64,000 nucleotides of DNA from CADEFQ01 sp050185195. Its GTDB lineage: Bacteria > Pseudomonadota > Gammaproteobacteria > Steroidobacterales > Steroidobacteraceae. Position 1 is the first letter of the stretch; each line of letters opens with the position of its first letter. The position numbers and the translations under genes are program-made. The notes beneath the pieces were generated by a model, which saw nothing but the letters and a program-made list of their open reading frames with translations, ran no database searches and was not told the DNA's origin. The stretch covers positions 80,736-144,735 of the forward strand of contig JBFWZQ010000007.1 of NCBI GenBank assembly GCA_050185195.1, read 5' to 3'. Below are positions 50,612 to 58,515 of this stretch, one piece after another.

Positions 50612-50649
50612 GCATGGTCGCGACGCGTGCGCCGCGCTACGCGCCACGC

Positions 50650-53295
50650 TCAACGTGCGACGAGCGCCTCGAACTCCGCCCCGTGCGCCGCTTTCAGTGC
50701 CGCGCAGAGCCCGATCGACTCGACGGTGCGGCCGACCTCGAGTTCGCCGGCACCGATTTCGCGGACCTTCGCTTCGCCGAAGTCCCTCACTTGCGCCTGC
50801 GCGGCCGGGTCGCAGAACTGCCCGCCGAGTTGCAACAGGAACGGCTTGGCGAAGACCGAGGCGCGCGCGCCCAGCGCTTCGAAGTTCTGTCGCACCCAGT
50901 CCCAGGTGGCTCGTCGCAGTGCGGGCTGCCGCACTGCGAGTGACAGCGCCCCGAACACTTCGCCGATGGGCACCGCCGGGTCGAGCGCGATCTTCTGCAC
51001 GATGGCGCCGACGTCCGGGTCGTCCGCCGATCCGAGCGCGAAGGCCGCCTGGCTGCGCGCGAGCGCATCGTCGCTGCGCACAGCCGCGACCATCGCGTCG
51101 ACGACCCCGGGCACCTGCTCCTGCACGCCCACCGCCCACACGCGATCGCGCAACCCGCTGTCGATCGAGGCGGGGTCCTTCAGTGAGCTCGCGGCTGCGG
51201 CCGCGAGCTGCGCGCGCAGCTGCGGATCGCGGGCCCCGAGCGCGACGATGTCGAGCAACGATCGCCGCAGCAGTTGCACGTCGGCGGCATCGGTCGCGTT
51301 GCGCTTCGCATCGAGCGATGCGCCGATCGCCGCAAGGCGCGGCGCGTACACGTCGCCGAGCCGGCGACGCAGGGCCGCCCGCTGCGGCTCGTCGGCCATG
51401 CGGTTCATGAGGTCGACGAGATCGAGGCCGAGCAACGTCGAGACCTGCCGGTTCGGATGCGTGGCGAGCGCGGCCATCGCATCGAGGTAGGTCGCGAGCT
51501 GGATGCGGCCGGCCGCGAAGCCGCCCTTGATGCTGTCGGCAAGCACGAGCGCTTCGCGGTCCGGCAGGCTCGCGCCGCGCGCCAGCAGCGCCGCCGCATC
51601 ACGGGCATCGAGCGCGAAGCGGTAGTAACCCGCGCCGTCGGCGTTCGGCATGACGGCTTCGATCGCGCCGATGTCGCCGGGCACTGCGAGGGTCGCCGTC
51701 CCACCCTGCATCAGCGTGCAGCGCTTGCGCTCGCCGCGCTCGCCATAGAAGCGGATGCAAAGCGGGATCTTCCAGCGCTGGCCCTGTTCGATCGTCGACC
51801 CGACCGGTGCGTAGCGCGACTGCGCAATCGCGAGCTGGCCGTCCGCGCGCCGCGCGAGGGTGACGAGCGGCAGGCCGGGCTGCTCGACGAAAGAGCGAAA
51901 GGCGTCGATGACCGCGGGATCCCCCGCCGCACGCGCCATCGCCGCGAAGAAATCGTTCGCCGTCGCGGTGCCGAACTCATGGGCCGCGAGATGGGCGCGC
52001 ACGCCGCGCTGGAAGCGCTCGGGCCCCATGTAGGACTCCATCATCGTCAGCACGCCGGCGCCCTTGCTGTAGGTGATGCCGTCGAAGGCGCTCGCGACGC
52101 GCGTGTTGTCGTCGATCGGCTGGCGGATCGGGCGCCCGATGCTGCGCGAATCCGTGTCCATCGCCGCCAGCATCTCCTCGGTGAGCGAAGTGGCCGGCAC
52201 GAGGTCGGGCCGTAGCTGGTGCGCGGTCTTGAGGCCCATCCATTGCGCGAAGGATTCGTTCAGCCAGATGTCGTCCCACCAGGCGGGTGTGACGAGATCG
52301 CCGAACCACTGGTGCGCGAGTTCATGGGAAGCCACCGCGAAAAAGCCGCGCAGTTGCGCGGGCGGCGGGTCGTTGCCGAGGAGCAGCAGGCCGTCGCCGT
52401 AGAAGACGGCGCCCGCGTTTTCCATCGCGCCCCGCAAGGCCGGCGAGGCGACCTGGTCGAGCTTCCCGTACGGATAGGGGATGCCGAAGTAGTCCTCGAG
52501 CGCGAGCACGATTTCCGGCGTGTGCTCGAGCGCGTAGGCGAACTTCGGGCCCTGGCCACGCGTGGCGACGCCGCGCAGCGGGATCGGCGCGCGCTTCAGG
52601 CCTTGGGCCGGGATCGCCTTGCCCTGCACGACGTCGAGCGGCCCGACGGCGAGCGCCAGCAGGTAAGTGGGCAGCGGCGGCGTCGGCGCGAACTCGTGGC
52701 GCACGAGCCCCCCGCCGATCGAGCGCTGCGCGGCGAGCGGGGCATTCGCGATCACCCGATCGCCCTCGCGCGCAACGACGATCACCGTGAACGGCGTCTT
52801 GAACCGCGGGTCGTCGAAGCCGGGGAAGGCGCGGCGCGCATCGAGCGGCTGCATCTGCGTGTAGGCGTAGGACTCATCGCCGCGCACGATGCGCCCGATG
52901 CCGGATACGCCCTGCTGGAAGTCCGCGGCATAGACGATGCGCAACGTGGCCGCACCCGCCGGGATCGGCTCGGCCGCATCGAGGCGCGCCACGCCGCGCA
53001 GCGCGTCCACTTCCGAGTACGCGAGCGCGAGCGTGCGACCGCCGGTGCGCAACGTGGCGGAGGTGACCCGCAGCCCGCGCCCGTGCAGCCAGATGCGCCG
53101 CGTCGGCGCCGCAATCTTCACCTCGATGCGCGCATTGCCGCTGAACGCACCCTGGCGCGGGTCGATATTGAAGGTGAGCTCGTACCGCTGCGGCACGACT
53201 TCGTCGGACAGCGGTCCGCGCGGCGCCTCGTCGGCGCGGGCACCCCATGTCGCAAACGTCAATAGCGCGCACAGCGCGGGCAGGACTCGGCGCAT
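50650..53295 (-). CDS. M1 family metallo-aminopeptidase
   Basis: An exported zinc aminopeptidase of 881 residues, with a signal peptide ending near WGARADEA. It removes N-terminal residues from peptides. The exopeptidase motif GAMEN is at residues 289-293 and the zinc site HELAH at 324-328 with the third ligand Glu347 in NESFAQW. The C-terminal ERAP1-like helical domain (from about 560) is present. ATG 53295 (MRRVLPALCALL) gives a clean signal peptide. With the S46 peptidase at 10.6 kb, it suggests periplasmic peptide breakdown. The stop is followed by structured repeat copy B. Confidence 0.94.
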   Translation of the reverse strand: MRRVLPALCALLTFATWGARADEAPRGPLSDEVVPQRYELTFNIDPRQGAFSGNARIEVKIAAPTRRIWLHGRGLRVTSATLRTGGRTLALAYSEVDALRGVARLDAAEPIPAGAATLRIVYAADFQQGVSGIGRIVRGDESYAYTQMQPLDARRAFPGFDDPRFKTPFTVIVVAREGDRVIANAPLAAQRSIGGGLVRHEFAPTPPLPTYLLALAVGPLDVVQGKAIPAQGLKRAPIPLRGVATRGQGPKFAYALEHTPEIVLALEDYFGIPYPYGKLDQVASPALRGAMENAGAVFYGDGLLLLGNDPPPAQLRGFFAVASHELAHQWFGDLVTPAWWDDIWLNESFAQWMGLKTAHQLRPDLVPATSLTEEMLAAMDTDSRSIGRPIRQPIDDNTRVASAFDGITYSKGAGVLTMMESYMGPERFQRGVRAHLAAHEFGTATANDFFAAMARAAGDPAVIDAFRSFVEQPGLPLVTLARRADGQLAIAQSRYAPVGSTIEQGQRWKIPLCIRFYGERGERKRCTLMQGGTATLAVPGDIGAIEAVMPNADGAGYYRFALDARDAAALLARGASLPDREALVLADSIKGGFAAGRIQLATYLDAMAALATHPNRQVSTLLGLDLVDLMNRMADEPQRAALRRRLGDVYAPRLAAIGASLDAKRNATDAADVQLLRRSLLDIVALGARDPQLRAQLAAAAASSLKDPASIDSGLRDRVWAVGVQEQVPGVVDAMVAAVRSDDALARSQAAFALGSADDPDVGAIVQKIALDPAVPIGEVFGALSLAVRQPALRRATWDWVRQNFEALGARASVFAKPFLLQLGGQFCDPAAQAQVRDFGEAKVREIGAGELEVGRTVESIGLCAALKAAHGAEFEALVAR

Positions 53296-53344
53296 CGCAG
53301 GCACTCCATCGCGGGCGGGCCGCGATTGTGCCACACGCCGCGTG

Positions 53345-55348
53345 TCACTCGCCGAAGGTCTTGCGCACCGTCAGCTCCACGTACGGCCCGATCCGCAGCG
53401 TGCGCGTCTCGATGTATTCGAGCGGCGCGCTGCCACGCATGCCTGCGAAGATTTCCCGTCGGCGCGTCGCCGCCCGGTCGGTGAGGTTCTTCGCGTAGAG
53501 GCGCACGAACCAGCCCGCGGCGGGACGCATTTCGAGGAAGGCATCGAGGCGCGCGCCCAGCCGGTCGGTCTTCACCTGGTCGAATTGGTACTCGGTTTCC
53601 CGGCTCGCAAAGCGGACATCGAGGCCCCATCGGCTCTGCCACGCCGGCACTTGCTGCGTGAAATGTGCCGCGGCCTCGAAGGGCTCATCCTCGGAGATCT
53701 CGCGGGACCGGCCCGTGGCGGGATCGAGGGTGCGGCCCCGCCTCCACACGCCCTGGAACTTCAGCAGCCCGCCTGCGATGCGGAAGCGATCGAGCGGCAG
53801 GTCGAGGTCGACCTCCAGTTCGTTGCGCCGGCCCGAACCGATGTTGCCGACCGCGTCGAACGTGCCATCCGGTCCCGTCACGGGAATGCGGTCGACGAGA
53901 TCGTCGATGCGCTCGTGCCGCGCGCTCAGCACGAGCGCACCTGCCCCGTCCATGAAGTGTCGCTCCCACGCGAGCTCGAGGCGCCAGGTCCGGTCGGGCT
54001 CGAGGTCGGGATTGCCCGCCGTCACGGTACCGGCCGAGAGCGATGCCGAGCTCGCGAAATCACCGAAGTCGAGCTGCCCCACCTCGCGCTCGAGCAGCAG
54101 ACGCCAGCGATCGCCCCCGCCCGGGGACCACGACAGCAGGGCGCGCGGCTTCGGGTAGATGAAAGACTTCGTCGACGCGTGATCGCCGCTTTGTTCGAGC
54201 TCCGAGCGCTCAAAGCGCGACCCGGCCTCCAGCGTCCACGCCGGCGCGGGGCGCCAGATCGCGAGCAGCGACGCTTCGACGCGCCGCTCCTCCACGCGCA
54301 CGTCGGGCGTCGGCAGCGGCGCCGCGATGCCGTTCTCGACAAGCGATGTGTGGCTGTCGAGCACGTTCAGGGCGCCCTCGAGGCTGCCCTCGAGCGTCCA
54401 GCGGCCGCTGGCACGTCGCAGCGTGCCGCGCAGGATCGTTTCGCTCGATCGTTCGAGATTGCGAAACAGTTCCGTGTCGCCGCTCGCCATGTCGAGTTCG
54501 CGCTCGCCCTCGTCGTCGTCGCTGTCGCGCCGGAGGGCGTACGCCCCGAATTCGAGCCGCTCGCCGAGCCGGCGGTCGTAGCGCAGGCCGAGCTCCGTGC
54601 GCCGGTCGTCCTTGAACTCTGCGCCGATGTCGTCGCTGCGGATGTCCGCGGCGAAGCGCTCGCGCTGCCAGGCGACGTTGGTGCGCAGCGCGCCCCCGGC
54701 GAGCGGCGTTTCGAGGGCGCCCGCGAGTTCGCCGATCTTCGAGCCTTCGTACTGGCGATAAACGGGATCGCGCAACACGGTGCCGTCCGGCGCCACGCGC
54801 GGCCGATCCCCGACGCCGTGTTCGTCGTCCCAGGTGCGGTACAGCGCACCAGAAAGCTCGTAGCGGCGCGCGCCGCTCTCGCGCGAGTACTCGCCCGCGA
54901 CGCGCGGCGCCAGGTAGCCGCGCTGGAACGCACCCAGGCCAGCCTCCGCCGAACCGCGGGCCTGCGCGCCGCGCACGCGCACCACGTTGGCGAGCACCGC
55001 CTCGCCCTGCATGTCGATGCCCGGCGCGCCGGCACGAATGACCTCGATGCGATCGACCGTGGCCGCGGGGATGCGCCGCAGGAGCGCCTCGAGCGTCTCT
55101 TGCTTGCTCGCCGGCCGGCTGCCGTCGATCAACACGTTCCCGCCGGCGCCGGCGAAACCGCGCACGTCGGCGTCGCCCTCGCTGAAGGCAAAACCGGGCA
55201 GCACCGCGAGCATGTCGAAGGCCGAATAGGGCTGCACGCGCGCGAAGAAAGCGCCCGGATAGGCGGTGATCCGCCCGGTCCCCTCGCCCACCGCGGCGGC
55301 GGCGACGATCGGGCAGCAATAAAGTACGATCCACGCGGCAGGTCGCAT
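53345..55348 (-). CDS. TonB-dependent outer-membrane receptor
   Basis: A 667-residue protein from ATG 55348. After a signal peptide the plug domain appears (ADVRGFAGAGGNVLIDGSRPASKQETLEALLRRIPAATVDRIEVIRAG), then a beta-barrel with repeating amphipathic strands and the final LTVRKTFGE, whose C-terminal aromatic-rich end suits BAM insertion. There is no clear TonB box, and no N-terminal signalling domain. The ligand is not evident; relatives are often annotated as siderophore or carbohydrate receptors. It ends 49 bases before the aminopeptidase start, so co-transcription is likely. No Fur box was seen upstream. Confidence 0.9.
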   Translation of the reverse strand: MRPAAWIVLYCCPIVAAAAVGEGTGRITAYPGAFFARVQPYSAFDMLAVLPGFAFSEGDADVRGFAGAGGNVLIDGSRPASKQETLEALLRRIPAATVDRIEVIRAGAPGIDMQGEAVLANVVRVRGAQARGSAEAGLGAFQRGYLAPRVAGEYSRESGARRYELSGALYRTWDDEHGVGDRPRVAPDGTVLRDPVYRQYEGSKIGELAGALETPLAGGALRTNVAWQRERFAADIRSDDIGAEFKDDRRTELGLRYDRRLGERLEFGAYALRRDSDDDEGERELDMASGDTELFRNLERSSETILRGTLRRASGRWTLEGSLEGALNVLDSHTSLVENGIAAPLPTPDVRVEERRVEASLLAIWRPAPAWTLEAGSRFERSELEQSGDHASTKSFIYPKPRALLSWSPGGGDRWRLLLEREVGQLDFGDFASSASLSAGTVTAGNPDLEPDRTWRLELAWERHFMDGAGALVLSARHERIDDLVDRIPVTGPDGTFDAVGNIGSGRRNELEVDLDLPLDRFRIAGGLLKFQGVWRRGRTLDPATGRSREISEDEPFEAAAHFTQQVPAWQSRWGLDVRFASRETEYQFDQVKTDRLGARLDAFLEMRPAAGWFVRLYAKNLTDRAATRRREIFAGMRGSAPLEYIETRTLRIGPYVELTVRKTFGE

Positions 55349-55413
55349 GGCGTGCAGCATGCCCCAGGCCGCATTATCGCGGGATTACCCACCTGCCCAG
55401 GCCGGAGTTGACG

Positions 55414-56034
55414 ATGCCAGATGACGTCGTGACCCTCTATCACTCGCCGAACACCCGCTCGACGGGGGCACTCAACCTGCTGGAAGAGCTCGGCATGCCC
55501 TACGAGCTGAAGGCACTCGACATGAAGGGCGGAGAGCAGCGCGAGGCCCCGTACCTCGCGATCAACCCCATGGGGAAAGTCCCCGCGGTGAAGCACGGCG
55601 AGGCGATCGTCACCGAGCAGGGCGCCATCTACATCTACCTCGCGGACCTCTGGCCGCAGGCGAAGCTCGCGCCCGCGATCGGCGACCCGCTGCGCGGCCC
55701 CTACCTGCGCTGGCTCGTGTTCTATGGTTCCTCGTTCGAGCCCGCGATGGTCGATCGCGCGCTGAAGCGCGAGCCGGGCCAGGCCTCGACGATGCCCTAC
55801 GGCGACGTCGACACGACGATCGCAACCCTGAAGGGGCAGCTCGCCAAGGGCCCGTGGATACTGGGCGATCGCTTCACGGCCGCCGACGTCTTGTGGGGCA
55901 CCGCGCTCACCTGGATGATCGCCTTCGGCCTGTTGCCCACCGAGGCGCCCTTCAAGGGCTACACCGAGCGCTGGAACCAGCGCCCCTCCGTCGCCCGCGT
56001 ACGCGAGATCGACGCGAAGCTCGCCGCTCAATAG
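55414..56034 (+). CDS. Glutathione S-transferase family protein
   Basis: A 206-residue GST. The thioredoxin-like domain reads VTLYHSPNTRSTGALNLLEELGMPYEL with Ser in the SPNTRS motif as the likely glutathione-activating residue, then NPMGKVPAVKHGEAIVTEQGAIYIYLAD (cis-proline and SNAIL/TRAIL-like). The C-terminal helical domain has WILGDRFTAADVLWGTAL. Substrate is not known. GGAG at 55404-55407 is six bases from ATG 55414, so ATG is preferred over TTG 55408. Confidence 0.9.
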   Translation: MPDDVVTLYHSPNTRSTGALNLLEELGMPYELKALDMKGGEQREAPYLAINPMGKVPAVKHGEAIVTEQGAIYIYLADLWPQAKLAPAIGDPLRGPYLRWLVFYGSSFEPAMVDRALKREPGQASTMPYGDVDTTIATLKGQLAKGPWILGDRFTAADVLWGTALTWMIAFGLLPTEAPFKGYTERWNQRPSVARVREIDAKLAAQ

Positions 56035-56234
56035 TGCGGCGGCACCTCGATCGCGGTGGCCGACGCCGCGGTCGAGTCGTGCGCGGCCGCGAGCTGCTGG
56101 GCGAGCTGCTGGTTGCGCGCGCGCAGCTCGGCGAGGTCGCGTTGCTGGCGCGCGAGCTCGTCGCTCAGTTCCTGCAGCGCACGCTCGAGGTGCGCCACTT
56201 TCATCTCGAGCCCTTCGATCCGCGTGTCGACCAT
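56028..56234 (-). CDS. slyX: SlyX family protein
   Basis: A 68-residue coiled-coil protein with the SlyX heptad pattern: DTRIEGLEMKVAHLERALQELSDELARQQRDLAEL, then a glutamine/alanine stretch ending in PPHY, the conserved C-terminus of SlyX. Function is poorly defined; first found near slyD in E. coli. ATG 56234 has a strong GGAGGAA ribosome binding site. It converges on the GST with a seven-base overlap. Confidence 0.9.
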   Translation of the reverse strand: MVDTRIEGLEMKVAHLERALQELSDELARQQRDLAELRARNQQLAQQLAAAHDSTAASATAIEVPPHY

Positions 56235-56286
56235 TGAATTCCTCCGGTGCGCGCACGATACGCTAGGCTTGCCGCGGAGGTGAACC

Positions 56287-58506
56287 ATGCGGCATCGAAC
56301 CCCGTGGCGAGGGCCGCTGGCCGCCGCCACGCTGGCCCTGCTACTCGTCGGCCCGATCGCGCAGGCGCGCGAGAAGATCGGCCTCGTGCTCGGCGGCGGC
56401 GGCGCGCGCGGCGCGGCGCACATCGGCGTGCTGCGCGCGCTCGAGCGCGAGCACATCCCGGTCGACTACATCGCCGGCACCAGCATGGGCGCCATCATCG
56501 GCGCCCTGTACGCCTCGGGTTATACGGTCGACGAAATCGAGCAGATCCTCCACGAGATGGACTGGGGCAGCGTCTTTCGCGACGGCGCTTCGCGCGACAC
56601 GCTGCCGATGCGCGAAAAGGAGCTCGACCGCGCGCAACTGATCCCGCAGGAGGTCGGCCTCGGCAAGCACGGGCTGAAGCTGCCGCCCAGCATCGTGATC
56701 GGGCAGAAGCTGAACCTCGTGCTGCGGCGGCTGCTGGTGCAGAGCCGCGAGTACATCCGCTTCGACGACCTGCCGATCCCGTTTCGCTGCGTCGCCACTG
56801 ATATCACCGAGGCGCAGGAAGTGGTGTTCGGCGAGGGCGACCTCACCCTCGCCGTGCTCGCGAGCGCGGCGATTCCCGGTGTTTTTGCGCCGGTGCGGCA
56901 CGACGGCCGCCTGCTCGTCGATGGCATGGTGACGAACAACATCCCGGCTGACGTCGCGCGCGCGATGGGCGCCGACCGGCTGATCGTCGTCAATGTCAGC
57001 CAGCCCCTGCTGTCGGCGGCGGAACTCGGCTCGCCGGTTTCGGTGCTGATGCAGTCCCTGTCGGGCCTCGTCGATCGCGAGAGTGCGCGCGTGCTCGCGA
57101 CGCTGACGGCAAACGACATCGTCCTGAAGCCCGACATGCCCGGCATCGCCTCACTCGACTTCGAGAAGGTCGGCGCCGCCGTGCACGCGGGCGAGGCCGC
57201 GGCGCTGGCACAGGCGGACGCGCTGCGGCATCTCGCCGTCAGTCCCGAAGCGTTCGCGGCGTGGCGCACGGCGCACCTGCGCCAGCCGATCGGCAATCCG
57301 CGCATCGCATTCGTCGACGTGCGCAGCGACACCAGTCGCACCGCGGGGCTCGTGCGCGACCGGCTCGGCATGCAGGAAGACAAGCCGTTCAGCTTCGACG
57401 CGGTGTCGGAGCAGATCGACCGCGCCTTCGGCGCCGGCACCTACCAGCGCATCGACTACCGGCTCGAGGAGCACGAGGGTGAGTACGGGCTGATCGTGCG
57501 CCCGGTCGACAAGGCCTGGGGACCGAACTACCTGCGCTTCGGCCTGCAGTTCGAGGACGACTTCAAGGGCCACGACGACTACCAGTTGAACGCCGAGCTG
57601 CGCATGACGGGGCTCAGCTCGACCGGCGCCGAATGGCGCAACCTGCTGCAGCTCGGCCGCCAGGGCGGCCTCACCTCGGAGTTCTATGCGCCCTTCGGCC
57701 GGCTCGGCCGCTGGTTCGTCGCCCCGCAACTGCAGTACCTCGCGCTCAGCCAGCCCCTGCGCCTCGGCCACGACGAAGTGGCCCGCTACCGGGTCGAATC
57801 CTCGGGCGGGGAACTGCGCTTCGGTCGCGATTTCGGCGAGAACACGCGCATCGCACTCGCGGCGTCGCGGCTGCATGATCGCGCCAAGCGGCTCATCGGC
57901 GATCCGTTCCTGCCGGAAAGCCAACGAGCGGACATCGCGGGCCTCGAGCTCCAGTTCCTCTACGACGACCTCGACAGCGTTGCATTCCCGACGCGCGGCG
58001 CGCGCCTCGAGGCGAGTTACGGCCGCTTTGGCGAAGCCCTCGGTGCACACGAGCGCGGCGACCTCGCGCGGCTCTCGTGGGACCAGGCGATGAGCATCGG
58101 ACGCAACACCTTCACCATCGGCGCACGCGCATCGGTCTCGACCGACAACATCGACTCCTACAGCACCGGCGCAAACCTCGGCGGCCTCACCAACCTGTCC
58201 GGCTTCGGCGAGAACGAGCTGTTCGGCAACCAGATGGTGTTTGCGCGCCTGACCTACTACCGCCGCGTCGGCGCGAGCGAATCGCTGATCCAGATGCCGC
58301 TCTATGTCGGCGTGAGCGCGGAAGCAGGCAATGTCTGGGACGACTTCGACGACATCGCGGGCCGCGACCTGATCAAGGCGGGCAGCGTGTTCGTCGGCGT
58401 GCCGCTGCCGCTCGGGCCCCTGCGCTTCGGCTTCGGCTACGCCGACACGGGCGATCGCTCGTTCTATCTCACATTCGGGTCCTACGTGCGGGCCGGCTTT
58501 CATTAA
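56287..58506 (+). CDS. Patatin-like phospholipase with a BamA-type barrel (PlpD-like, type Vd autotransporter)
   Basis: A 739-residue outer-membrane protein. A signal peptide (residues 1-27) precedes a patatin lipase domain: oxyanion loop LVLGGGGARG, nucleophile Ser66 in GTSMG, and Asp212 in LVDGMV; the usual motif is DG(G/A), so Met is slightly unusual. Residues 325-390 form a POTRA-like domain (IAFVDVRSDTSRTAGLVRDRLG) and the C-terminus (from about 420) a 16-strand Omp85 barrel ending in LTFGSYVRAGFH. Type Vd proteins secrete or display a phospholipase A1. Starting GGAGG and ATG 56287 are good. Gene spacing to mrcB is nine bases. Confidence 0.93.
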   Translation: MRHRTPWRGPLAAATLALLLVGPIAQAREKIGLVLGGGGARGAAHIGVLRALEREHIPVDYIAGTSMGAIIGALYASGYTVDEIEQILHEMDWGSVFRDGASRDTLPMREKELDRAQLIPQEVGLGKHGLKLPPSIVIGQKLNLVLRRLLVQSREYIRFDDLPIPFRCVATDITEAQEVVFGEGDLTLAVLASAAIPGVFAPVRHDGRLLVDGMVTNNIPADVARAMGADRLIVVNVSQPLLSAAELGSPVSVLMQSLSGLVDRESARVLATLTANDIVLKPDMPGIASLDFEKVGAAVHAGEAAALAQADALRHLAVSPEAFAAWRTAHLRQPIGNPRIAFVDVRSDTSRTAGLVRDRLGMQEDKPFSFDAVSEQIDRAFGAGTYQRIDYRLEEHEGEYGLIVRPVDKAWGPNYLRFGLQFEDDFKGHDDYQLNAELRMTGLSSTGAEWRNLLQLGRQGGLTSEFYAPFGRLGRWFVAPQLQYLALSQPLRLGHDEVARYRVESSGGELRFGRDFGENTRIALAASRLHDRAKRLIGDPFLPESQRADIAGLELQFLYDDLDSVAFPTRGARLEASYGRFGEALGAHERGDLARLSWDQAMSIGRNTFTIGARASVSTDNIDSYSTGANLGGLTNLSGFGENELFGNQMVFARLTYYRRVGASESLIQMPLYVGVSAEAGNVWDDFDDIAGRDLIKAGSVFVGVPLPLGPLRFGFGYADTGDRSFYLTFGSYVRAGFH

Positions 58507-58515
58507 CATGGCTGC

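Noticed and set aside
50122..50649. Several long open frames on both strands in the gap after the flavin oxidase gene
   Set aside because: They read through the structured repeat copies and have no conserved protein features; the DNA-level inverted repeats explain the sequence.
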